Source: Akkermansiaceae bacterium
Lineage (GTDB): Bacteria; Verrucomicrobiota; Verrucomicrobiia; Verrucomicrobiales; Akkermansiaceae
Assembly: GCA_026421245.1 (NCBI GenBank)
Contig: JAPKDJ010000005.1
Span: forward strand, 34,379 to 98,378
DNA: 64,000 nt
Reading direction: 5' to 3'
The notes below the pieces were generated by a model. That model was not told where the DNA came from, made no database searches, and saw only the letters and a list, made by a program, of their open reading frames with translations. The position numbers and the translations under genes are program-made. This document shows positions 52,004 through 61,100 of this stretch, one piece after another (position 1 is the first letter of the stretch; every line of letters starts with the position of its first letter).

Positions 52004-52031
52004 TTTGCGAATATCGTTCTCTTTTTTGCGA
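52004..52031. promoter_or_regulatory. Direct repeats TTTGCGA spaced 21 bp, candidate XylR/AraC-type site
   Basis: TTTGCGA occurs at 52004-52010 and 52025-52031, start-to-start 21 bases, or two helical turns. The similarity extends a few bases further (AATATC against CATCTC). AraC-domain regulators such as XylR and AraC typically bind direct repeats 21 bases apart. The site lies 46 bases before the start of a XylR-type gene and about 90 bases before the divergent esterase gene, so autoregulation and control of the esterase are likely. Confidence 0.5.
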
Positions 52032-52076
52032 CATCTCGGATTGTATCTTTTGTTGAATGAGACAGCTTCTGAGTCC

Positions 52077-53246
52077 ATGAGTGTTATCGAAGGCGATCAA
52101 CCCCGTCGTGTCGCCATCTCTCTGGAGATTGATTGGGGATTCAAACATCATCTCGACGTCTATGCCGGCTGCCAGCGCTTTGGCGACGAGGTGGGCTGGG
52201 ATTGTCGTATTCATCCGGCAGTCGACAAGGTGCTTGGCAGGACCGGGGATGGGGAACGCTTCGATGGGGTGATTGCGCGGACGACAGTTCCGTTGGCCGA
52301 CATGGCGAAACGAACCAGCACCCCTCTGGTGAACGTCTGGCTAAATACTCCCGCCCAAGATTTGCACAGTGTCTTTCCCGACGTCGCGGAAAATGGCAAA
52401 ATCGGTGCCGAGCACCTTCTGGGACGAGGATTGAGGAATTTTGGGTATCTGGGATTCAGTCGGGATATAAGTGCCGGGGGGAAACTGACAGGATTCAGCG
52501 CCCGGATAGAGGAAGCAGGATTTTTCTGTAGTTCTCACAAATTCTCCCGAACCAGCGTGGAGCGCAATGCCTCCGGCTGGGAGGAGTTTGTGGACGGGGT
52601 GAAATCGTGGATTGCGACCTGGGAACTTCCGATGGGGATTTTTGTTTGCTGCGATCTATCCGCTCGGTATCTCGTCGATATTTGCCAATCATACGGCCTT
52701 CACGTTTCTCAGGACGTCTCAATCGTCAGCACGGGAAATGAACCGCTGATTTGCGAATCACCGGCGCCGACCTTGACAAGCATCGATATGGGTTTCAACC
52801 AGATTGGATACCAGGCTGCCGCGATGCTTGAGCGGCTCATGAGTGGCGAGGCCGTCGACCCCAAGGTTGAATTGGTCCAGCCGTTGGCCTTGGTGCCTCG
52901 TGATTCCACCGATCTTTATGCTGCGAACGATCCTCTGGTTTCGCGGGCCCTGCGATTTATCGCTGAGAACAGCCACCACCGCATCGAAGTCAAAGACGTC
53001 GTGACTGCGGCGGCCACAAATCGCAGAGGTCTCGAGCGCAAGTTTCGGGATTCCTTTGGTCGCACCATTGCCAGTGAAATCACCAGATTGAGGCTCGAAA
53101 GGGCCAAACGGCGGATGGCTGAGACCGATGTTCCCATGAAAGAGATCGCGCTCGACGCCGGCTTCCGAAACGCCGATCACTTCTACAAGGTTTTCATGAG
53201 AGTCGAAGGAGTTCCGCCGAGTGTTTACCGCATCAAGGACCGATGA
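52077..53246 (+). CDS. XylR-type transcription regulator (LacI-like sensor + AraC HTH)
   Basis: A 389-residue regulator. Residues about 10-275 form a LacI/periplasmic-binding-like sensor (RRVAISLEIDWGFKHHLDVYAG, GAEHLLGRGLRNFGYLGFS, VSIVSTGNEPLICESPAPTLTSID is the LacI-like C-lobe), which would bind a sugar. Residues 285-385 are an AraC double helix-turn-helix (ALRFIAENSHHRIEVKDVV, MKEIALDAGFRNADHFYKVF). This order is that of E. coli XylR. ATG 52077 gives the expected start; longer frames upstream run through the putative operator. It is divergent from the SASA esterase. Confidence 0.92.
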   Translation: MSVIEGDQPRRVAISLEIDWGFKHHLDVYAGCQRFGDEVGWDCRIHPAVDKVLGRTGDGERFDGVIARTTVPLADMAKRTSTPLVNVWLNTPAQDLHSVFPDVAENGKIGAEHLLGRGLRNFGYLGFSRDISAGGKLTGFSARIEEAGFFCSSHKFSRTSVERNASGWEEFVDGVKSWIATWELPMGIFVCCDLSARYLVDICQSYGLHVSQDVSIVSTGNEPLICESPAPTLTSIDMGFNQIGYQAAAMLERLMSGEAVDPKVELVQPLALVPRDSTDLYAANDPLVSRALRFIAENSHHRIEVKDVVTAAATNRRGLERKFRDSFGRTIASEITRLRLERAKRRMAETDVPMKEIALDAGFRNADHFYKVFMRVEGVPPSVYRIKDR

Positions 53247-53331
53247 GAAATTTCTCCGGAAAGGTCGATCAACCTACCCCATTGATGGCCCCAACCCTAG
53301 TCACCAGTAACCCGAAAATTGGTGGGTCAGT

Positions 53332-53661
53332 TTGGACCTCGGCGGTTCTCCGGGGTTGAGCGATACCATTCCCTTCAACGGAGTCAGCGAAGACGACCAA
53401 TATGCTCTTGGACCCGCCGAAGCCTTCGCGGTCAAAATTATCGATGAAATTCCTTACCTTGAATTTTCTCGCATCGTTGGAACAGACGATGTGACTATAA
53501 TAGTTGAGGTTTCCGAAGATTTAAAAACCTAGAGTGCCAGCGAGGCTGTTTTGTCGAGCAGTTGCCACGAAGTGTGAATAAAAAACACCCGCCGTAGAGC
53601 CCTGCAACCGGAAGGTGACGGGAGTCGGTATGCGCGATTAGCCGTTTCCCGGCGGGAATAA
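53332..53661 (+). pseudogene. C-terminal remnant of a verrucomicrobial secreted protein, TAG at conserved Trp
   Basis: The frame reads EDDQYALGPAEAFAVKIIDE, PYLEFSRIVGTDDVTIIVEV and SEDLKT, then TAG at 53530 where homologous tails have Trp (compare VDLKTWEVDD in the gene at 61777), one base from TGG. Beyond it, after a frameshift, come RRRALQPEGDGSRYARLAVS and TAA at 53661, the expected last strand of this domain. It is thus the tail of a lost secreted gene with one nonsense and one frameshift mutation. No signal peptide or body remains. Confidence 0.6.
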
Positions 53662-53777
53662 ACGATGCCGTTCAGGACGATACTGCAAATGCTTCCATTT
53701 TTGAATCTCTCATGCCGCGTTTCCATCCTTGAAAGATTGTCCTGATGAGGTGAGTTTAATCGTCTACAGACCTTTTC

Positions 53778-56177
53778 GTGAAGCCTTTCATTCCAGTAAT
53801 TACCGCAATCGCACTCACCTCCGGACTTGCTTCGGTTAAAAAAAGTGACGCCTCATATTGGGCTTACCAGCCCGTGCAAAAAGTTTCCGTTCCTGACTTC
53901 AAAGATGAATTTGTCAGCAACCCCATTGACGCCTTCATTTTGGCCGGACTCCGGGAGAAGGGCCTCGAGCCCAACACGCGTGCGACCGCTATCCAGCTGC
54001 AACGTCGCCTCGCCTACGACCTGACAGGCCTGCCGCCAAAATCAAAATCAATGGAGTGGTCGGAGCTGGTGGATCACTATCTCGCCTCTCCTCATTTCGG
54101 CGAAAAGTTTGCCACCCACTGGCTCGATCTCGTGCGTTACTCCGAGACAAACGGTTTCGAGCGCGACAGCCAGAAGCCCGAGATTTGGCGCTACCGCGAT
54201 TACGTCATCAAGTCCTTCAACGAGGGCAAACCCTACGACCGCTTCATTCTCGAACAACTGGCCGGTGACCAACTCCCAGACAAAACCCTCGATACCTGCC
54301 TCGCGACCGGATTCATGACCCTCATGCAGCGGGACGATGAACCCGCCGATCGTCCCCAAGCCCATGCCGATGTCATCGGTGACATTGTCGACATCACTGC
54401 CGAGGCCTTCATGGGCACCACGATAGGGTGTGCCAAGTGCCACGACCACAAGGCTGATCCCGTGACTCAAGCCGATTACTTTTCCATGATGGCCTTCTTC
54501 GATGGCATCAAACAGGATCTTTTTAAAGGCCCCAACCAAACCTGGCTCGATCCTACCGTTACTCAAAAAAGAGAAGAAGGCCTCCGGTCCAACCGGGAGC
54601 AAGTTGAAACACTCTGGAAGACGATCGATCGCAAGGCCCTAGACCCCTACCTCAAGCGATCCAAAACACCTCGCGACATCGAGACCGACTGGAAGAGCAT
54701 CTTGCGCATTCCCGCCAAACCCGGCTGGTCGCTTCCTTCCTTCGATGCCGACGCGGTTGGCTTCAAAGCTTCCGACAAGTGGCCTCGTAACAAGCCGGTG
54801 ACTCTTCGTTCCGAGTTCGGACTCCAAGAAATCCCCAAACACTTCCTCGTCTATCTCAAGGGAGAACTACAACATCTCGAAATCTTTCTCAATGGAGCCC
54901 CGGTTCACGATGGCGTGACGGAAAAAGTCCACAACGAATACTTTATCCCGCTTCCCGTTTCCGAACTCACCACGGGAAAAAACGTCATCGGCATCATTGC
55001 CAAATCCAACCGCGGCAAGATCGAGGTTCGCGTGACCCGCGAGCCCGTTCACGACCTCAGTGCCGATCAGCTCGCGACCATCCACCCAAGCGTCATTTCC
55101 AGAGCCTTCGGTGATGAGTTCGGAGCAAAAATGAAGCCCCTCCAAATGGCTCGCCGGGATCTCGAACGCCCTCTTGATGGCATCCGGTATCATGGCGTTC
55201 ACGAAAACGCTCAGATCGAGCCCCCACGTATTCACAAACGTGGCAGTGTTCATGCCCAGGGTGATGAGGTTTCTATTGCTTTTCCCGTTGTTCTCGATCA
55301 CTCAAAAGCGAAGCCTGAAAGATCCCGCCTCGAGCTGGCCAAGTGGATTACCTCTCCCGATCACCCCACCACGGCCCGCGTCTGGGTCAACCGGCTCTGG
55401 CAGTATTGCTTCGGCCACGGACTCGTCGAAACCGCCAACGACTTCGGGGCCCTCGGCACGGGAGTGACCAATCAAGCTCTCCTGGACTGGTTGGCGGTTG
55501 AGTTGGTGAAATCAGGATGGGACACGAAGCACATGCTTCGCCTCATTCTCAACAGTTCGACCTACCAGCTCTCCTCCGAGGGTATGAACGACAAGGATCC
55601 CACCAACCGGCTTCACTGGAAATACAGTTCCCGCCGTCTCACCGCCGAGGAAATTTGGGACACCTACCTCGTTCTCACTCAGCAAATGAAATTCGACTTC
55701 GGCGGCCCTCCCGTGCGACCAAAGATGCCCGATGAAGTTCTCGCGACCTCCTCGCAACCTAGGAATGTCTGGCGTCCCTCACCCGGAGATTCCGCCGATC
55801 GTCGTGCCGTTTACATCCATGCCAAGCGGTCCATCAAACTGCCGCTCCTCGCCAATTTTGACTCACCCGAGCGCGATTTCTCCTGCCCCACCCGCTTCGC
55901 CACCACTGTCCCAACGCAATCGCTGACGATGCTCAACAGCGAGCGCATGAATGAATTCTCCGACCGCTTCGCCGCTCGGCTCTCGGGCAGCCTTGACGAA
56001 AAAATCAAAGAGGCCTTCCGCCTCGCCACCAGCCGCGAAATCACCGACGGTGAAATTCACGAACTCCAACTTCTTGCCAAGGACCTGGGCGAAAAATACC
56101 AGGTCACCGAAGAACAGCTCATGCCCCGGCTTTGCCTTCTGATCCTGAACCTCAACGAAACCATCTACCTCGACTAG
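53778..56177 (+). CDS. DUF1549/DUF1553 protein
   Basis: A 799-residue exported protein starting with GTG at 53778 and a short signal peptide (PFIPVITAIALTSGLASV). It lacks the N-terminal PSC1 domain of the 26110 gene. DUF1549 spans about 45-250 (NPIDAFILAGLREKGLEPN, DLTGLPPKSK, HWLDLVRYSETNGFERD) and contains IGCAKCHDHKADPVTQADY with a CxxCH site. A beta insert (about 300-440) precedes DUF1553 at about 510-770 (LAKWITSPDHPTTARVWVNR, DFGALGTGVTNQALLDWLA). It stops 2 bases before the DUF1501 start, so both are one operon. Confidence 0.95.
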   Translation: MKPFIPVITAIALTSGLASVKKSDASYWAYQPVQKVSVPDFKDEFVSNPIDAFILAGLREKGLEPNTRATAIQLQRRLAYDLTGLPPKSKSMEWSELVDHYLASPHFGEKFATHWLDLVRYSETNGFERDSQKPEIWRYRDYVIKSFNEGKPYDRFILEQLAGDQLPDKTLDTCLATGFMTLMQRDDEPADRPQAHADVIGDIVDITAEAFMGTTIGCAKCHDHKADPVTQADYFSMMAFFDGIKQDLFKGPNQTWLDPTVTQKREEGLRSNREQVETLWKTIDRKALDPYLKRSKTPRDIETDWKSILRIPAKPGWSLPSFDADAVGFKASDKWPRNKPVTLRSEFGLQEIPKHFLVYLKGELQHLEIFLNGAPVHDGVTEKVHNEYFIPLPVSELTTGKNVIGIIAKSNRGKIEVRVTREPVHDLSADQLATIHPSVISRAFGDEFGAKMKPLQMARRDLERPLDGIRYHGVHENAQIEPPRIHKRGSVHAQGDEVSIAFPVVLDHSKAKPERSRLELAKWITSPDHPTTARVWVNRLWQYCFGHGLVETANDFGALGTGVTNQALLDWLAVELVKSGWDTKHMLRLILNSSTYQLSSEGMNDKDPTNRLHWKYSSRRLTAEEIWDTYLVLTQQMKFDFGGPPVRPKMPDEVLATSSQPRNVWRPSPGDSADRRAVYIHAKRSIKLPLLANFDSPERDFSCPTRFATTVPTQSLTMLNSERMNEFSDRFAARLSGSLDEKIKEAFRLATSREITDGEIHELQLLAKDLGEKYQVTEEQLMPRLCLLILNLNETIYLD

Positions 56178-56179
56178 TC

Positions 56180-57577
56180 ATGAGAGACTTCTGCGGACAA
56201 ACTAACCGACGTGAATTTATTTCCACCGTAGGCGGAGGCTTCACCTCGCTCGCCCTTACTGGTATGATGGCTCAGGCGGAGAAGAAGCAGGTCAACTTTG
56301 CCCCCAAGGCAAAAAGTGTCATCTTCCTCTTCATGTATGGTGGTCCGTCACACATCGACACCTTCGACTACAAACCCGGGATGAAAGGCATGGACGGCAA
56401 GACAGTCGCCGTAAAAACCTTCGGTCGCGGCGGGAAGAAAAACGAAGGCCGCATCGTCGAGCCCAAGTGGGACTTCAAACAATACGGTCAGTGCGGGAAG
56501 TGGGTCTCCGATCTCTTCCCTAATCTCGGCGAGTGTGTCGATGACATCGCCTTTATCCACTCCCTCACCGCCGAGTCGCCCATTCATGGCTCGGCCATGC
56601 TGAAGATGAACTCCGGCTCACTCGTCAGCGGAAAGCCATCGCTCGGAAGCTGGGTCAACTACGGCCTCGGAAACGTCAACGAGAATCTCCCCGGCTACGT
56701 CGTGATGCTCGACAAAACCGGTGGGCCGATTTCCGGAGCCAAGAATTGGTCCTCCGGTTTCATGCCTGCCAATTATCAGGGCACCGTCTTGCGCTCCAAA
56801 GGCGACCCCATCCTCGATCTCAAGCATTCCCGCGGAATGGGTCAGGAGGAACAATACCGCATCATCCAATCACTGAATCAGCTGAACGGCGGCCACCTTT
56901 CCCAGCGCCACGGAAATTCAGACCTGCAGGCGCGCATCGACAGCTATGAACTCGCTTTTAAAATGCAGTCCACCGCGCCCGAGGCCATCAACCTTGACGA
57001 GGAAAGCGAAGCTACCAAAAAGCTCTACGGCCTCGACCAGGATCGCACCGCTGACTTTGGTAAAAAATGCCTCCTTGCCCGTCGCCTCGTCGAACGCGGA
57101 GTCCCCTTCATCCAGCTCTATTCCGGTGGCGCCCACAACGACGACAACTGGGATGCCCACGGCGACCTCGAAAATAATCACAACAAGCACGCCGGAAATA
57201 CCGACAAGCCGATCGCTGGTCTCCTCAAAGATCTCAAACAACGCGGCCTCCTCGAAGACACCCTCGTCGTTTGGGGTGGTGAATTCGGACGTCAACCCAC
57301 TGCCGAATACGCCAAAGGCACTGGCCGGGACCACAACTCCGCTGGCTTCACGATGTGGATGGCCGGAGGCGGAATTAAAGGTGGCATCAGTGTCGGACAG
57401 ACCGATGAACTCGGTTCAGCAGCCGTGGAAAAACCTCTTGAGGTCAAACATCTCCACGCCACGATTCTCCACCAACTTGGCTTTGATCCCAACGAACTCT
57501 TCTACAACCACGCCGGCCTTAACGAAAAGCTCGTCGGCGTTGAAGGTGCTGCTCCCATCAGTGAAATCATTGCATAG
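56180..57577 (+). CDS. DUF1501 protein with Tat-like signal
   Basis: A 465-residue partner of the DUF1549/1553 protein. The start region NRREFISTVGGGFTSLALTG is a Tat-like signal. Family motifs: VIFLFMYGGPSHIDTFDYKPGM (metal-site region), QYGQCGKWVSDLFPNLGE, IAFIHSLTAESPIHGSAM, ARRLVERGVPFIQLYSGG, HNDDNWDAHGDLENNHNKHA, LVVWGGEFGRQPTAEY and DHNSAGFTMWMAGGGIKGG. Function is unproven; the fold relates to alkaline phosphatases and sulfatases. ATG 56180 lies 2 bases after the upstream stop. A hairpin terminator follows at 57631. Confidence 0.95.
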   Translation: MRDFCGQTNRREFISTVGGGFTSLALTGMMAQAEKKQVNFAPKAKSVIFLFMYGGPSHIDTFDYKPGMKGMDGKTVAVKTFGRGGKKNEGRIVEPKWDFKQYGQCGKWVSDLFPNLGECVDDIAFIHSLTAESPIHGSAMLKMNSGSLVSGKPSLGSWVNYGLGNVNENLPGYVVMLDKTGGPISGAKNWSSGFMPANYQGTVLRSKGDPILDLKHSRGMGQEEQYRIIQSLNQLNGGHLSQRHGNSDLQARIDSYELAFKMQSTAPEAINLDEESEATKKLYGLDQDRTADFGKKCLLARRLVERGVPFIQLYSGGAHNDDNWDAHGDLENNHNKHAGNTDKPIAGLLKDLKQRGLLEDTLVVWGGEFGRQPTAEYAKGTGRDHNSAGFTMWMAGGGIKGGISVGQTDELGSAAVEKPLEVKHLHATILHQLGFDPNELFYNHAGLNEKLVGVEGAAPISEIIA

Positions 57578-57630
57578 GTTGTGGCTCGAAGGGCCTCAGA
57601 ATTGGCCTAATTGCGTCGGCGATGCTGATG

Positions 57631-57653
57631 GTTGTTTGAAGAAACAACTTTTT
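57631..57653 (+). terminator. Rho-independent terminator of the DUF1549-DUF1501 operon
   Basis: A perfect 7-bp stem GTTGTTT/AAACAAC with loop GAAG is followed by TTTTTATTT. It lies 54 bases beyond the DUF1501 stop on the plus strand, which is a standard position. Confidence 0.85.
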
Positions 57654-57834
57654 ATTTCCCCTATGTTTCAGAGGTTCCGTTTTCTGGGGCCACTTTAAAT
57701 TGGAGGTGTTGCCGTGGTTGGATCCGGAGAAAATTGTGATTTGATTGAGGTGCATAGACTCCGCCCGGCCCCTTTTCCCGGATGCCCCATGTGTGAAAGA
57801 GAATTGAAGGTCCCGCTCCCCGCGATTGCTCAGC

Positions 57835-57917
57835 TCAGAATTCCCCGCACGACCTCGCCGTGGATGTCGGTGAGACGGAAATCGCGGCCGGAGTATCGGC
57901 TGGGGGTTGGATTCACC
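57835..57917 (-). pseudogene. C-terminal scrap of a DUF1501 gene
   Basis: On the minus strand 27 codons read SRYSGRDFRLTDIHGEVVRG and ILS, then TGA. This matches the end of DUF1501 proteins (compare YNGRRFRLTDVGGKV at the right edge of the window). Nothing of the rest of the gene precedes it; upstream on that strand the sequence switches to an oppositely oriented UnbV fragment, so it is a rearranged remnant. Confidence 0.6.
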
Positions 57918-58151
57918 CGCAACTTTGGCCCCCCCGGGGAGATCCGCGAAGTCCATGTCCTGCGTGGAAAGACATTTACCCAGGTGAATGACGGGGTTTC
58001 AGGCTATTTATCCCACAGTTTGATCCCCCTGTACTTCGGGCTGGGAGAAGTCGGAGGAGTTGAGAAAGTCGAGGTGACTTGGCCGAGTGGAGGACAACAG
58101 GTGGTGGAGGGGCTAGAATTGGGTAAGAGGCATACGATCCAAGAGCTGTGA
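57915..58151 (+). pseudogene. ASPIC/UnbV C-terminal fragment
   Basis: The frame gives EIREVHVLRGKTFTQVNDGV, SGYLSHSLIPLYFGLGEVGG and VEKVEVTWPSGGQQVVEGLE, the ASPIC/UnbV domain that ends CRTAC1-type proteins. It stops normally at 58151. No FG-GAP part or start remains; the same open frame runs upstream to 57714 but through unrelated sequence that includes a DUF1501 scrap on the other strand. It is a truncated tail, perhaps of a lost paralogue of the 21146-24124 gene. Confidence 0.7.
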
Positions 58152-58155
58152 AAAG

Positions 58156-61100
58156 CTACTCGCCCAGCTCGAAGATGGAGTTGTGGATGAGGCGGGTGAA
58201 GGGGGTGCCGTCCTTACCTTTGAGTTTCATCTCGATGGACATGCCCCAGGTCGGTTCCAGGTCGGGAACGGTGAGGGTGATTTTATTCCCATTGAGTTTC
58301 GCCTCCGAGACCTTCCACTCGCGTTCGTTGTAGTGCTTGGAGCCATAGTTTCTGGTTCGTTTAAGATCCCAAGCCTTGATGTGGAAGCTGCCGGGTTTGA
58401 TGGATGCGGGATCAATCTCGTCGGAAAGGGTGAGGGTGACGCCGGATTTTGTGGCGTTGATTTTTGTGGGCAGGTTTGCGGGTTGTTCGGTCTTCCGGAT
58501 GCGGTAGAAGTCACCGGCTTTACGCTGGGTGCCGGCCCAGGCGAACATGCCGCAGCCGTAGAGTTGGCCGTCTCCGGGGTGGAAGCGACCGCGCATGATC
58601 CCGGTGGGGAATTGTTTGAGGGGGAGTTCGCAAAGTCCTCCTTGCCGTTGTTCGCCGATCGTTTCGTGCGGGACGACGTAGATTTTCCCGTAGCCGTAAC
58701 TGAGGTTAAGGAGTTGTCCGTTGAGGGCTCCCCACTTGGCCTCCTTGGGAACCCAGAGGAGTTCGGAGGGAGAGCGGTCGAAGGCGTTGGTGATCCAGCA
58801 GAGGGGGTTTTTCATCGCGGTATCGGCGGTGTCGGTGACGGGTGAATAGCCGTAGATGTTGCCGAAGAATTCGGTGGGGCCGTCGCCGTCAACCCAGTTA
58901 ATGCGGTTCTTGGGGTTCCAGTGGCCTTCCTGGTCGGTCACGATGAAGGTGCCATCTGGGTTGAGGCAGACGCCGTTGGCGGCGCGGAAGCCGGTGGCGA
59001 GGATGTCCGTTTTGTAACCATCGGGCGAGATGCGGAGAAGAGTACCGTGATGGGGGACGAGCGAGTCCTTGGCGTGGCGGGCGGACTTGGCGTAGTAGAA
59101 GTTGCCCTTGTCGTCGGTTTGCAAGCCCATTGCGAATTCGTGGAAGTGCTCGGTGACCTGGTGGTCGTTGTTGAAGCATTCGATGTAGTCGATCGTTTCG
59201 TCGCCGTTGGTGTCGTGGAGCTTGGCGAGTTGGTCGCGGCAGGTGACGAAGATTTTGTCATTCACGATCTTGAGTCCAAGCGGCTGGAAGAGACCGGAGC
59301 AGATGCGTTTCCAGGTGAGGGTGCCTTCGAGTTGATCGATGCCTTCGACGATCCAGACGTCGCCCATCCAAGTGCAAACGGCGGCGCGTTTGCCATCGGG
59401 ATAGAAGTCAAATCCGCTGGTGCGCATCCAAGATTGGTGCGGGTTGAGGTTGGAGACGGGGACGGTGAGAGTGTCGACTGCGAAGGGGCCGGACTCATCG
59501 CCGCGTTGAATTTTCGTGGTGACGATGGTCGGGGAAGATTTTGGAGAGGGTTCCGGAATGATGGGATCGAAGGGGGCGGGTTCCAGGAAGATGCTCCCGT
59601 TCGAGTTCATCACCACTGAGACGATTTGAGGGTCTTTCGAAGGCTCGATTTTGAGGCAAAGGGCCCCATCTGCGACTATGAAATCTTGGCTGGGAGACGG
59701 ACCATCATGAGATCCGAGTCTGATGGTGAGTTCCTCTTGGCTGGGAGCGATCCAGAGTGTTCTTCGAAATCCGCCTTCGGATCTCACCGTCATGTGTTCC
59801 TTAATCTGGGTATCTCCGACCTTGTAGGCTAGAAGAGGTCCTTCGGCGGTCATTTGTAGTCCGCTGAATTTCACCCAATCCTTTGGAAGCGGTCCAAACT
59901 TGCGCCCGTCTTTTCCGGTGACGCGGATGGGGTCCCAGGAGCCGGTTTCGGGGTGGGCCCAGCCGGGTTTGTCAGGGTTGGTGAGGATACGCTCGCCAAC
60001 GATGGAGGTGTGGGTGCCATGGGAACCATCGAAGGCGATGCCTTTCCAGTCAACGAATTGGTCGCCGGTGTAGATGGCGGCGAGGCGCATGGTGTCGTGA
60101 TCGTAAACGGCCCAAGCCTTGCCTTTTGAGATGCCGCCTGGGCCTTTGTCGAGGCGGATGGCGAGGCCTTTCTGGGCGATGTTGACGTTCAGATCGAGAG
60201 GGCCGGGTTCAATTTGGTAGGTCCAGAAGAGGTAATTTCCGAAGTTCATTTGCTTGTAGATCGGCGGGGTCTTCTTTGATTCCTTTTCCTCAATTTGGGA
60301 CATGCCGAGCGGGAGTGAGGCGAGGTAGGTGTCGTCGATCTTGCTGAGCTGGGAAGGGTTGCTCTTTTTGAGATATTCTTCGCGGATGTAGTGGATGACG
60401 TCGTATTTCTGCCGGGTGGAGAATTGCGGCATGGGCATCATCATGCCATAACCCTTGGTGAGGGTTTGATACATGCGGAAGGGATCGTGCCCGTTCTTAA
60501 ATTTCCCTTTGTGGAATTTGAGAGCGATGGGAATGGAGCCTTCCTGCTTTTCGGTGCCGTGACAGGTGATGCAGAGTTGGTTGTAGATCTCGCGCCCACG
60601 TTTGAGGGAATCGGCGTTCCAGTTGTCGACGAGGTCGTTGTGGTCGGAGATTTCGAGGGGCTGGAGCCAAGCTGTGTGGAGGGTGAGGCCTTCGGTTTTT
60701 TCGAGTGAGATGGTGGTTGAGAAGGGGTGGTCCGCAGATTTCGCCGATGGCCGGAGATTTTTTTTGGAGTTTTGGTCGGGGTTTTTCCAGTGGAAGTCCG
60801 GCGTGTTGAGTTCCTTGATCTTCTTGTCGGCAGCAGTGCGGATCTCGCGGTAGGTGAGACTGCGTTTCCAGAAGAGGACTTGCGCGATGGAGCCATCCTT
60901 GAAGTCGCCGCCGAAGTCGGAAGCGGTGGAACCGATTTTGAAGACGTGATTTTTGTCGTCCACGGACGAGAGAGACTTGCGCGATTGGAGTTCTTTGCCA
61001 TCGAGGTAGAGGCTGACTCCTCCTTTTTCATTTCCAACGATGACGGCGAGATGCTCTTTGCCGTCGTTGATTTTTGGACCGTCACGCATGGCGCCGACCC

